From Vicinamibacterales bacterium (GTDB lineage: Bacteria > Acidobacteriota > Vicinamibacteria > Vicinamibacterales > 2-12-FULL-66-21), in contig DASXLB010000004.1 in NCBI GenBank assembly GCA_036496585.1, positions 213,273-277,272 on the forward strand: 64,000 bases of DNA, in the 5' to 3' direction. Shown piece by piece: positions 56,695-64,000 of the stretch. Both the position numbers and the translations under genes were made by a program. The stretch's first letter is position 1; the number at the start of each line of letters is the position of its first letter. The notes beneath the pieces were generated by a model. That model did not search any database. It was not told the DNA's origin and saw only the letters and a program-made list of their open reading frames with translations.

Positions 56695-57375
56695 ATGTCA
56701 GATCGCTGGGCGACCTTTGACTGCTACGGCACGCTGATCGACTGGAACGGCGGTATCCGCTCGGTGATGGCGCGCGTCTTCGGCGAGCCAGAGGCCGACC
56801 AGAAGCTGAAGCAGTATCACCAGATCGAACCGCGGCTCGAGCACGACGGCCGGCGCACGTATCGCGAGATCCTCACGATGGCGATGCGCGAACTCGGCGC
56901 GCCCGCGAGCGAGGTGCCAACGCTGGCCGCGTCGCTGCCGTCGTGGCCGCCGTTCCCCGAGGTGCCCGAGGCGTTGCGATCGCTTCGCGCCAGCGGGTGG
57001 CGGCTGGCCATTCTCTCGAATACCGATCGCGACTATATCGAGGCGTCCCTGGCGGCCATTGGCGTGCCCGTCGACCTGACGATCGTCGCCTCGGAGATCG
57101 GTTCCTACAAGCCGGCGGCGAACCACTGGGAGGCGTTTTTCCGCCGCACCGGCGCCGACCCGCGCGCCCACGTCCATGTCGCGGCCAGTCTGTATCACGA
57201 CATCGCACCAGCGGCAGCGCTGAAGCTGCGGGCGATCTGGATCAATCGTCTCGCTGAAACCTCTGCGCTGCCGAGAGCGGCCGAACTGATGGATCTCTCG
57301 CAGCTGCCGTCGCTGCTCGACGCGCTTGCGCGTGACTCGCCGGGGAACAGGCGGCGGGCTACTGGGGAGGTGTGA
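56695..57375 (+). CDS. HAD-family hydrolase, haloacid dehalogenase type II-like
   Basis: In this 226-residue enzyme motif I is WATFDCYGTLIDWN (nucleophile D9), motif II LAILSNTD, motif III Lys in SYKPAANHWEAFF, and motif IV SLYHDIAPAAAL with Asp. The cap is a helical C1 type. This matches (S)-2-haloacid dehalogenase and related phosphatases. True dehalogenation cannot be inferred without the active-site Arg/Asn set. It overlaps the convergent FKBP gene by 17 bp. Confidence 0.85.
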   Translation: MSDRWATFDCYGTLIDWNGGIRSVMARVFGEPEADQKLKQYHQIEPRLEHDGRRTYREILTMAMRELGAPASEVPTLAASLPSWPPFPEVPEALRSLRASGWRLAILSNTDRDYIEASLAAIGVPVDLTIVASEIGSYKPAANHWEAFFRRTGADPRAHVHVAASLYHDIAPAAALKLRAIWINRLAETSALPRAAELMDLSQLPSLLDALARDSPGNRRRATGEV

Positions 57376-57817
57376 CGGCGGTCAGGGCGAGGTCGAAGAC
57401 GAGCGCGGCGTTTGGCGGGATCGTGATCGCGCCGTTGGAGCCGGTCGAGCCATAGGCCAGCGATGGCGGGATGATGGCGCGGCGCGTTCCGCCGACATTC
57501 ATCCCCGTGACGGCCTGTTCGAAGCCCGGGATGACCTGGTTGGCGCCGATCACGAACGTCGTCGTATTGGCGTCGAGCTGCACACCCTTCTTGTCGGGCG
57601 CGGTGTCGTCGTAGAGCCACGCCCCGTAGTTCACCGTCACTGTGCTTCCCGGCACCGCCGTCGCACCCGTGCCGATGGTGAAGTCGGTCTGCGAGTACGG
57701 CACGTTGCTCTGATCGGGCGCCGTCGGCGCCGCCACCTTGCCGAAGTCGCATCCGGCGGCGCACGCGGAAATCAGGACGGCTGCGACGAGGCGTCCGGGT
57801 CGGAGCAGCGGAGTCAT
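57359..57817 (-). CDS. FKBP-type peptidyl-prolyl isomerase lipoprotein (copy B)
   Basis: This 152-residue protein has a lipoprotein signal (GRLVAAVLISACAAGC, lipobox AAGC). The FKBP fold is visible: VNYGAWLYDDTAPDKKG, VIPGFEQAVTGMNVGGTRRA, IPPSLAYGSTGSN and LVFDLALTAV. The usual FDSS motif is VQLDAN, so the active-site Phe-Asp pair is altered and activity may be weak. The text resembles copy A more than copy C. A TACACT hexamer lies 6 nt before the ATG. It is 29 bp downstream of copy C on the same strand. Confidence 0.85.
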   Translation of the reverse strand: MTPLLRPGRLVAAVLISACAAGCDFGKVAAPTAPDQSNVPYSQTDFTIGTGATAVPGSTVTVNYGAWLYDDTAPDKKGVQLDANTTTFVIGANQVIPGFEQAVTGMNVGGTRRAIIPPSLAYGSTGSNGAITIPPNAALVFDLALTAVTPPQ

Positions 57818-57846
57818 CCTGCAAGTGTACCGCGAAGTCTCACCGG

Positions 57847-58335
57847 TCAGGAGAGGATGCGGATCAGCTCGATGTCGAACACCAGCACTCCCTGCGGGCC
57901 GTCCGCGCCTTCGTAAGCGAGCTTGGCCGGAATCCAGAAACGGCGCTTCTCGCCTTCAACCATCATCTGAACGCCCTCGGTCCAGCCAGGAATCACTCTG
58001 TCGAGACGAAACGTCGCCGGCTCGCCGCGTGCCACCGAGCTGTCGAACATCTTTCCGTCGGTGCTCCATCCTGTGTAATGGACGGTGACCTCGGAGTTCG
58101 CGCGCGGATGACGGGCGCCTGTCCCGGCCTGCAGCACCTTGCTCGCCAGGTTGTCCGACGTGCGCTGCGCATCGGCCGGGACGGCGGCGACATCGGGAGG
58201 CGCCGGAATCGGCGCGGGCCCCGACGTGCCGTTCGAGCCGCCGGAACAGCCAGCCAGCGCCGCCGCCAGGAAGACTGGCGCGAGCATCCACGGCCGGCCG
58301 CGCCGGATCCGGATCCGATTCCACGAGTTCGCCAT
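57847..58335 (-). CDS. FKBP-type peptidyl-prolyl isomerase lipoprotein (copy C)
   Basis: This protein has 162 residues from ATG 58335. The start is uncertain; ATG 58386 is also in frame and neither has a strong ribosome site. The segment RRGRPWMLAPVFLAAALAGC gives a good lipobox (LAGC). The FKBP core is intact: VHYTGWSTDGKMFDSS, VIPGWTEGVQMMVEGEKRRF, IPAKLAYEG and LVFDIELIRIL. It is a periplasmic folding catalyst anchored to a membrane. It lies between copy B and glpK on the same strand. Confidence 0.82.
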   Translation of the reverse strand: MANSWNRIRIRRGRPWMLAPVFLAAALAGCSGGSNGTSGPAPIPAPPDVAAVPADAQRTSDNLASKVLQAGTGARHPRANSEVTVHYTGWSTDGKMFDSSVARGEPATFRLDRVIPGWTEGVQMMVEGEKRRFWIPAKLAYEGADGPQGVLVFDIELIRILS

Positions 58336-58441
58336 CCACGACGAGGACGGCTCCGCTGCAGGTACTGAGAGTTGCGGTTTGGACATTGGCTGACAGGTTC
58401 CGGTGAGACGATGCGCCCCGGGCCGCGGCGTTGTCAAGCGG

Positions 58442-59953
58442 TCAGGAGACCCAGTCGAGCGTCCGCTGTACCGCCTTCTTCCATCCGGCGTACGCGGCGT
58501 CACGCTGATCCACCGACCAGCGCGGCTCCCATCGCTTGTCCATTCGCCAGTTCTCGCAGAGGTCGTTCAGATCCGACCAGAAGCCGACGGCGAGCCCCGC
58601 CGCGTAGGCCGCGCCGAGCGCGGTCGTCTCGGCGACCACCGGGCGCACCACCGGCACACCGAGGACGTCCGCCTGCATCTGCATCAGCGTGTCGTTCACG
58701 GTCGCGCCGCCGTCGACTTTCAGCACCTCGAGGCGGACTCCGGAATCGGCGACCATCGCCTCGAGCACGTCGCGCGTCTGGTAGCAGATCGCTTCGAGCG
58801 TGGCGCGCGCGAGGTGCGCCTTGGTGTTGAAGCGTGACAGGCCGACGACGGCGCCGCGCGCGTCCGACCGCCAGTACGGCGCGAACAAACCCGAGAACGC
58901 CGGCACGAAATAGACGCCGCCGTTGTCGGCGACCGTGTTGGCGAGCGTCTCGATTTCGCCGGCGCTGCTGATGATGCCGAGCTGGTCGCGCAGCCACTGG
59001 ACGGCGGACCCGGTCACCGCGATCGATCCCTCGAGCGCGTAGATCGTCGGGCCCTGCAGCTGGTAGCACACGGTCGTCAGCAGGCCGGCGTTCGAGGGGA
59101 CGATGTTGCGGCCGGTGTTGAGGAGCATGAAATTGCCCGTGCCGTAGGTGTTCTTTGCCTCGCCGGGCTTGATGCAGACCTGGCCGAGGGTGGCGGCCTG
59201 CTGATCGCCGAGATCGCCGGTGATCGGCACTTCGCCGCCGGTCGCGCCGTCGTGACGCGTCACTCCGAACGCGGCGGCGTGGGCCGACGGACGAATCGTC
59301 GGCAGCATCCGCCGCGGGATCGTGAAGATGCGCAGCAGCTCCTCGTCCCACTCCAGCGTCCGCAGATCCATCAGCAGCGTCCGGCTCGCGTTGGTGACGT
59401 CAGTCGCGTGGACGCCGCCGCTGCGGCCGCCGGTGAGATGCCAGATGGCCCAGGTGTCGGGGGTGCCGAAGACCGCGTCGCCGCGCTCGGCCGCGGCACG
59501 CACGCCGGGCACGTTGTCGAGAATCCACTGAATCTTCGCGCCCGAGAAGTAGGTCGCGGGCGGCAGCCCGGTTTTGGCGCGGATGGCCTCGGCCTGCGCC
59601 GCGGTCAGCGCGTTGATGAGGCGATCGGTCCGCGTGTCCTGCCAGACGATCGCGTTGTACCAGGGGTGACCGGTCTTCGGGTTCCAGACGATCGTCGTTT
59701 CACGCTGGTTGGTGACGCCGATCGCCGCCAGATCGTCCGACTGGATGTTGGCGTTGCGCATGGCGCGCGCGATCGTCTCGTCGCTGCGGGCGGCGATCTC
59801 GAGCGGATCGTGCTCGACCCAGCCGGGCTGCGGCAGGATCTGCTGATGCTCGAGCTGATGCCGCGCGATCGCGTTGCCGCCGCGATCGAAGATCATGAAC
59901 CGCGTGCTGGTCGTCCCTTGATCGAGCGCGCCGACGTAGCGGGGCATCATCAT
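58442..59953 (-). CDS. glpK: glycerol kinase
   Basis: This 503-residue enzyme phosphorylates glycerol with ATP to glycerol 3-phosphate. It shows FGGY-family signatures [15 protein letters not shown] at the N-terminus, [68 protein letters not shown], and [20 protein letters not shown]. Length is as expected (about 500). Start ATG 59953 or the adjacent ATG at 59947. The aquaporin gene lies 39 bp upstream on the same strand, forming a glycerol uptake operon. No glycerol 3-phosphate dehydrogenase is in the window. Confidence 0.95.
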   Translation of the reverse strand: MMMPRYVGALDQGTTSTRFMIFDRGGNAIARHQLEHQQILPQPGWVEHDPLEIAARSDETIARAMRNANIQSDDLAAIGVTNQRETTIVWNPKTGHPWYNAIVWQDTRTDRLINALTAAQAEAIRAKTGLPPATYFSGAKIQWILDNVPGVRAAAERGDAVFGTPDTWAIWHLTGGRSGGVHATDVTNASRTLLMDLRTLEWDEELLRIFTIPRRMLPTIRPSAHAAAFGVTRHDGATGGEVPITGDLGDQQAATLGQVCIKPGEAKNTYGTGNFMLLNTGRNIVPSNAGLLTTVCYQLQGPTIYALEGSIAVTGSAVQWLRDQLGIISSAGEIETLANTVADNGGVYFVPAFSGLFAPYWRSDARGAVVGLSRFNTKAHLARATLEAICYQTRDVLEAMVADSGVRLEVLKVDGGATVNDTLMQMQADVLGVPVVRPVVAETTALGAAYAAGLAVGFWSDLNDLCENWRMDKRWEPRWSVDQRDAAYAGWKKAVQRTLDWVS

Positions 59954-59992
59954 GCGCCGATGGTCGCTCGTTCGCGATGCACGCGCCCCTCC

Positions 59993-60742
59993 TTAGAATC
60001 CGACGAGCACGTAGAGCCCGGCGCCGGCGAGGCCGCCGGCGATCGGCGCGAAGACGGGAATCCAGCTGTAAGCCAGATCCGACGATCCCTTGCCGGGAAT
60101 CGGCAGCAGCGCGTGCGCGAGCCGCGGACCGAGATCGCGCGCCGGGTTGATCGCGTAGCCGGTCGGACCGCCGAGCGACAGGCCGATGCCGAGCACCAGC
60201 ATGCCGACGAGCAACGGCTGCAGGCCGCGGCTGAAGACGAACGAGAGGTCGACGTCGCCCGGCTTCGAGAGCGTCTGGGCGTTGGCGGCGATCGCCAGAA
60301 CCCCGAACAGCAGGACCGCCGTGCCGATGAACTCGCAGACGACGTTGCCGACGCCGTGGCGGATCGCCGGGCCGGTGCAGAACACGCCGAGCTTCGCGCC
60401 GGCCTCGCTCGTTTCCCCCCAGTGCGGCAGGTAGGCCAGCCACACCAGCACGCCGCCGGCAAAGGCGCCGACCAGCTGCGCAGCCAAGTAGCCGGGCACC
60501 TGCGCCCACGGAAAGCTGCCGATGGCGGCGAGCGCGATCGTCACGGCGGGATTCAGATGCCCGCCGCTGATGCGGCCAACCGCGTAGACCGCGATCGCCA
60601 CGGCCACGGCCCATCCGGTCGTGATCACGATCCAGCCGCTGTTCTGACCCTTGGTCCGCTCCAGTACGACGTTGGCGACGACGCCGTCGCCGAGCAGCAC
60701 CAGGATCATGGTGCCGACGGCTTCGGCCAGGAGCGCTTGCAT
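59993..60742 (-). CDS. glpF: glycerol facilitator (MIP/aquaglyceroporin)
   Basis: This 249-residue channel has six membrane helices and two NPA half-helices: GGHLNPAVTIAL and INPARDLGPRL. The Asp after the second NPA is typical of glycerol facilitators rather than water-only aquaporins. It starts at ATG 60742, 8 nt after a TATACT hexamer, so it may be leaderless. glpK follows directly, which supports glycerol import. Confidence 0.93.
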   Translation of the reverse strand: MQALLAEAVGTMILVLLGDGVVANVVLERTKGQNSGWIVITTGWAVAVAIAVYAVGRISGGHLNPAVTIALAAIGSFPWAQVPGYLAAQLVGAFAGGVLVWLAYLPHWGETSEAGAKLGVFCTGPAIRHGVGNVVCEFIGTAVLLFGVLAIAANAQTLSKPGDVDLSFVFSRGLQPLLVGMLVLGIGLSLGGPTGYAINPARDLGPRLAHALLPIPGKGSSDLAYSWIPVFAPIAGGLAGAGLYVLVGF

Positions 60743-61101
60743 GGGCCGGGAGTATACGCGCTGTCGCGCGATTTCACGAAGGGAGCCGGGCGATCGCGTG
60801 CCATGGCAGACGATCGGCCGCCAGGCTCGCACGGCGCGGCGGGCCAGCCCGGCTCGCAGGGCGCGCCCGCGCGGTAGTGCACAGGGCATCGTGTGATGGT
60901 GGACAGAGGGATTCAGGGTACGGGCTTGGACCGGATGCGCCCCCGCGCTCCCTGTGCTACCCTGAAGCCGTCAGAGTTGGACGAACTGCCCGCCTCCTTG
61001 TCAGAGCTCCGAGCCTTCCGCCCAATCAGTTTTGTTTCCGACCGGACGCTGACGGATCCGGTTGTTGTTCCCGTGCGGTACGGGACAGGAGAAGAACGCA
61101 G
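60743..61101. other. 359-bp divergent intergenic region, structured leader of the RRM gene
   Basis: The region holds the glpF promoter hexamer (60751-60756, minus strand) and, on the plus strand, the long leader of the RRM gene. Two hairpins lie close to the ribosome site: ACCGGA/TCCGGT at 61041-61062 and TCCCGT/ACGGGA at 61069-61085. A TACCCT hexamer at about 60958 could be a distant -10. No protein-coding frame is supported. Confidence 0.55.
61041..61085 (+). promoter_or_regulatory. paired hairpins in the RRM-gene leader
   Basis: Two stem-loops, a 6-bp stem at 61041-61062 (ACCGGA with TCCGGT) and a 6-bp stem at 61069-61085 (TCCCGT with ACGGGA, loop GCG GT), stand directly before AGGAGAAG at 61087-61094. 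They could hide or expose the ribosome site, for example in temperature or autoregulatory control of an RNA-binding protein. Confidence 0.4.
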
Positions 61102-61458
61102 ATGGCCCGGAAGTTGTACGTGGGAAACCTGCCATTTTCGGCGGGTGAGTCGGAACTGCAGGAACTGTTCGCGCAGGCTGGCGCGGTCGACTCGGTCAAG
61201 GTGATGCGCGACATGGCCACGGGCCGCGCGCGCGGGTTCGCCTTCGTCGAGATGGCCACCGACGAGGACGCGCAGAAGGCGATCGATAAGTTCCACAACT
61301 ACTCGTTCGGTGGGCGCAACCTGACGGTGAACGAAGCGCGACCGCGGCCTGAACGGTCCGGCGGCTTCGGCGGCGGCGGCGGGTATGGCGACGGCGGTTA
61401 CGGCCGTGGCGGCGGCGGTGGCGGCGGCAAGGGCGGCCGGCGCGAGCCCCGCTGGTAA
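61102..61458 (+). CDS. RRM-domain RNA-binding protein with glycine-rich tail
   Basis: In this 118-residue protein an RRM occupies residues about 1-80 with RNP2 KLYVGNL and RNP1 RGFAFVEM, and the aromatic positions typical of RNA binding. Residues about 85-118 are glycine-rich with Tyr and Arg (GGYGDGGYGRGGG) and end in basic residues. Such small bacterial RRM proteins resemble cold-induced glycine-rich RNA-binding proteins of cyanobacteria. The ribosome site is AGGAGAAG at 61087-61094. The strong hairpin downstream terminates the gene. Confidence 0.9.
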   Translation: MARKLYVGNLPFSAGESELQELFAQAGAVDSVKVMRDMATGRARGFAFVEMATDEDAQKAIDKFHNYSFGGRNLTVNEARPRPERSGGFGGGGGYGDGGYGRGGGGGGGKGGRREPRW

Positions 61459-61475
61459 TCGACGCGTGAGAGACC

Positions 61476-61506
61476 CCAACGGAGGCGCGCCCGGCGCTTC
61501 CGTTGG
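61476..61506. terminator. strong bidirectional terminator hairpin
   Basis: The left arm (61476-61488, CCAACGGAGGCGC) pairs with the right arm (61494-61506, GCGCTTCCGTTGG), giving 13 bp with one G-U and loop GCCCG. It sits between the convergent RRM and lipoprotein genes and should stop both transcripts. Confidence 0.75.
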
Positions 61507-61510
61507 ACCG

Positions 61511-62320
61511 CTACTTCGTGAATTCGATCGTCAGCTCCGGATCGAGGGTGACCTTGATCCCCTTGACCCCCTTCAGCGCCACCCGGGCGTCGTCCAGCGA
61601 CTGCGCCTTCTCCATCTGCTCGAGCGCGGCGGGATTGGACAGAACCTGGTCGAAGTCCATGCTGAGGAGCGTGACCGTCCCGCCGCTCACATACGGAACG
61701 TTCGTCTTGACGACGTGTCCGACCTGAATCGCGAAGTCGATTTTCATCCCGGCGAACATCGCCTTCATCATCTCCATCGCCTGCTTTTGGTCCATGCCGC
61801 CGAAGGGCGTGCCGGCAGCCTCCGTTTTGGCGGTGGCCCCGGCCTTGTTCAGATCGGTGTCGTTCTTGATGGTCAGCAGCGCGTGGCCATTGGGCAATTG
61901 CGCGAACGCCAGCGACATCGGCTGCGACGGCTTGCCGCCGACGTCGGCTCCCGCCGGTGCGTTCATCTCACGCAGAGACAGCTTGCGGATGTCGGTGAAG
62001 GCGTAGACCGCCCTCAGCCCCTTGTGATCCGGGGTGTCGATCCGGTCGCCTGAGACGAAGGTCACGCCTTCGCCCATCTTCGGCGCGGCCGTTTTCGCTT
62101 CGTCAATCGAAAACGGATCGCTGCCGGCGTCTTTCTTGTCCTTGCCGCCCATCGTCCCGAACGACTCGAGCTGGCTGAGTGCCTGCGCGGAGATGGTGGT
62201 GGTCTGTTCGATGGTGCCGCTGCCGTCCGGGTTCAGCTTCACGAGCGTCGACGACTGGAAACAAGCCGTGAGCACGGGAAGGACGAGCAAGGCGAGCCGA
62301 GCGAGTGATCGAGACAGCAT
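61511..62320 (-). CDS. lipoprotein of unknown function
   Basis: This 269-residue lipoprotein has the signal SLARLALLVLPVLTAC with lipobox LTAC; ATG 62320 is chosen for that reason, and AGAGG precedes it. The mature part reads STLVKLNPDGSGTIEQTTTI, then beta-strand text (HALLTIKNDTDLN) and a Met-rich helix (QAMEMMKAMFAGMK). Near the C-terminus GTVTLLSMDFDQVL and EQMEKAQSLDDARVALKG follow. The opening resembles bacterial lipoproteins with the text VxLxxDGSGxIxxT, whose function is unknown. It is downstream of the NCS1 gene, 20 bp away. Confidence 0.7.
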   Translation of the reverse strand: MLSRSLARLALLVLPVLTACFQSSTLVKLNPDGSGTIEQTTTISAQALSQLESFGTMGGKDKKDAGSDPFSIDEAKTAAPKMGEGVTFVSGDRIDTPDHKGLRAVYAFTDIRKLSLREMNAPAGADVGGKPSQPMSLAFAQLPNGHALLTIKNDTDLNKAGATAKTEAAGTPFGGMDQKQAMEMMKAMFAGMKIDFAIQVGHVVKTNVPYVSGGTVTLLSMDFDQVLSNPAALEQMEKAQSLDDARVALKGVKGIKVTLDPELTIEFTK

Positions 62321-62340
62321 GGTGGAAACCTCTGGAGATG

Positions 62341-63795
62341 CTAGCGCCTTTTCGCCAGCGCCGCATAGAGCGTGAACGAGACAGCCAGCCCGACGAACCA
62401 TGCGTAGTCGAAGAGCGGCCGCATCGCCGGGATGGCCAGGCCGCCCCACGCCGCGGCGCAGCCGGCGAGCGTCGCGACGACCCCAGGCAGATGCCAGCCC
62501 GCGGTATAGCGATAGGCGCCATCCGGCAGGTACAGGTCCTCGAGTTCCAGGTGCGTGCGGCGGACCATCCAGTAATCGGCGATCAGCACGCCGGCGATTG
62601 AACCCAATCCGCCGGAGTAGCCGAGCAGCCAGGTGAAGATGTAGCCGGAGGGATCCGCGAGCAGGCGCCACGGCTGGATGGCGATGCCGAGCACGCCGGT
62701 GATCAGTCCGCCGGTCCTGAAGCCGATCGCGCGGGGAAAGGCGTTGGCGAAGTCGTTGGCGGGCGAGACGACGTTGGCGGCGATGTTGACCGAGAGGGTC
62801 GCGATGACGGCGGTGAACATCGACACCGCGGTGATCATCGGATCGTGGAACCCGCCGATCAATTTGATCGGATCCCAGATCAGCTCGCCGTAGATGATCC
62901 CGGTCGCGCTCGTGATCAGTACGCCCATCGCGGCGAACACGAACATCGTCGTCGGCAGCGCCACGACCTGACCCGCGATCTGCTCGCGCTGGCTGCGGCC
63001 GAAGCGGGTGAAGTCGGGCATGTTCAACGACAGCGTCGCCCAGAAGCCGATCATCGCGGTCAACGACGGTACGAACACCTTGAAGAACGCGCCGAACGAC
63101 GCGAACCTGCCCGGATCCTCGAGCAGCGGCCCGAACCCGTGCGCCCGCCAGAGCGCCCAGCCGAGGAGCGCCGACGTCATGACGAGCACGAACGGCGCCG
63201 CCCAGTTCTCGACGTGCCGCAGCAGGTTCATGCCGCGGTAGATGACGAACACGTTGAGGCTCCAGAACAGCAGGAACGAGACCCACTCCGTCGTCGTGTG
63301 CCCGGCGACGCCGGCGCCGAGCAGGGCCGGCCAGCCGGGGATCAGGTTGGCGAAGAACGTGTTGAGCGCCTCGCCGCCGATCCAGGCCTGGATGCCGAAC
63401 CAGCCGCACGCGACGAGCGCGCGCATGAGCGCAGGCAGGTTCGAGCCGATCGTCCCGTAGGCCGCGCGGGCAAAGACCGGAAAGGGGATGCCGTACTTGG
63501 TGCCCGGATGGGAGTTGAGGAGGATCGGAATGAGCACGATGGTGTTGCCGAGCGCGACCGTGAGGAGCGCCTGCCACCAGTTCATTCCGGTGGCGATCAA
63601 ACCCGAGGCGAGCATGTAGGTCGGGATGCAGTGCGCCATCGAGATCCACAGCGCGGCGTAGTTGTAGGTCGACCAGTTGCGCAGGGCGATCGGCACCGGC
63701 GCGAGGTCGTCGTTGTACAGCGGGCTGCGCTCGATGCGCGTGCGATCGCTCAGTTCGACGCGCCCGTCGGCGAGAAGGACTTGAGTGGCCGGCAT
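62341..63795 (-). CDS. NCS1-family nucleobase/allantoin cation symporter
   Basis: This 484-residue transporter starts at ATG 63795, 9 nt after a TACACT hexamer; ATG 63816 is in frame. The NCS1 N-terminus is clear: SPLYNDDLAPVPIALRNWST, then YNYAALWISMAHCIPTYML. It has 12 predicted helices. Conserved text includes LNSHPGTKYGIPFPVFARAA (near-identical among Mhp1, PucI and uracil permeases) and ANVVSPANDFANAFP. It should import uracil, allantoin or hydantoin with sodium or protons; the exact substrate is not readable. No purine catabolic genes follow in the window. Confidence 0.9.
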   Translation of the reverse strand: MPATQVLLADGRVELSDRTRIERSPLYNDDLAPVPIALRNWSTYNYAALWISMAHCIPTYMLASGLIATGMNWWQALLTVALGNTIVLIPILLNSHPGTKYGIPFPVFARAAYGTIGSNLPALMRALVACGWFGIQAWIGGEALNTFFANLIPGWPALLGAGVAGHTTTEWVSFLLFWSLNVFVIYRGMNLLRHVENWAAPFVLVMTSALLGWALWRAHGFGPLLEDPGRFASFGAFFKVFVPSLTAMIGFWATLSLNMPDFTRFGRSQREQIAGQVVALPTTMFVFAAMGVLITSATGIIYGELIWDPIKLIGGFHDPMITAVSMFTAVIATLSVNIAANVVSPANDFANAFPRAIGFRTGGLITGVLGIAIQPWRLLADPSGYIFTWLLGYSGGLGSIAGVLIADYWMVRRTHLELEDLYLPDGAYRYTAGWHLPGVVATLAGCAAAWGGLAIPAMRPLFDYAWFVGLAVSFTLYAALAKRR

Positions 63796-63856
63796 TGGCG
63801 GGAGAGTGTAGCGCACACCTTGTGGCGCCGTGCCGCCGACCCCGCCGGATGCTGCG

Positions 63857-64000
63857 GCGCAGGCCCTCGAGCCTGCCCATGTCCGTCGCGCAGCCCTTCA
63901 GGGCTGCCGATGCTGTAGCGCAGCCCTTCAGGGCTGCCGATGCTGTAGCGCAGCCCTTCAGGGCTGCCGATGCTGCCGCGCCGGTCTTCAGCCGTGCCTC
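63857..64000 (+). repeat. 30-bp tandem repeat forming serial hairpins, running off the window
   Basis: Units start at 63857, 63888, 63918, 63948 and 63978, i.e. at 31- and then 30-bp spacing. The core GCAGCCC-TTCA-GGGCTGC forms a 7-bp stem in the central copies. The first copy keeps most of the stem with a different base pair (GCAGGC with GCCTGC), and the last is degenerate. The repeat lies upstream of the NCS1 gene and continues beyond position 64000. Confidence 0.85.

Overview
This is a GC-rich (roughly 65-70% by eye) bacterial chromosome segment with dense genes on both strands, long antisense open frames caused by the base composition, and no rRNA, tRNA, CRISPR array, insertion sequence or phage gene that I can see. 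The gene repertoire points to Acidobacteriota, most plausibly class Vicinamibacteria. It includes a DUF5916 outer-membrane protein, a BNR-repeat sortilin-like protein, a Ser/Thr kinase fused to a TolB-like domain and TPRs, many secreted orphan proteins, two MreB paralogs with a bactofilin, and FKBP lipoproteins. The taxonomic call is inference from gene content, not from a marker gene.

Layout. 0.2-8 kb: a DUF5916 beta-barrel protein, a WYL regulator and a 1367-residue secreted NucA-type nuclease with two lamin-tail domains. 8.3-12 kb: a 57-residue zinc-knuckle protein, a divergent LTXXQ protein / glycine-rich exported protein pair, an orphan protease-propeptide-like protein and a beta-propeller protein. 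12-21 kb: an acetyltransferase, an old-yellow-enzyme oxidoreductase and the addB-addA pair. 21-27 kb (minus strand): an apparent operon of a CPBP membrane protease with a duplicated domain, a LamG-like secreted protein, a YfcC transporter and a YhcH protein. 27-36 kb: a GAF histidine kinase, a minus-strand operon (dehydrogenase, BNR protein, APC permease) and a secreted cupin. 36-45 kb: a Ser/Thr kinase, then a possible cell-shape region with a STAS protein, two MreB paralogs, a bactofilin, a hybrid sensor kinase and a 79-residue coiled-coil protein. 45-52 kb: a trypsin-fold protein that has lost its triad, a luciferase-like monooxygenase, a SWIM-SNF2 ATPase and a nuclease-fold protein lacking key acidic residues. 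52-58 kb: an outer-membrane barrel, a dynamin-like GTPase, a second zinc-knuckle microprotein, a HAD hydrolase and three FKBP lipoproteins. 58-64 kb: glycerol facilitator and glycerol kinase, an RRM protein with a structured leader, a lipoprotein, an NCS1 transporter and a 30-bp tandem hairpin repeat that runs off the window.

How the genes fit together. AddAB should process double-strand breaks for recombination. GlpF and GlpK import and phosphorylate glycerol. The MreB/bactofilin/kinase region could link envelope sensing to cell shape, which is inference. A recurring signal is a TAnnnT-type -10 hexamer 5-9 nt upstream of the start codon in at least 13 genes, which suggests widespread leaderless transcription; many of the exported-protein genes instead have a strong Shine-Dalgarno sequence.
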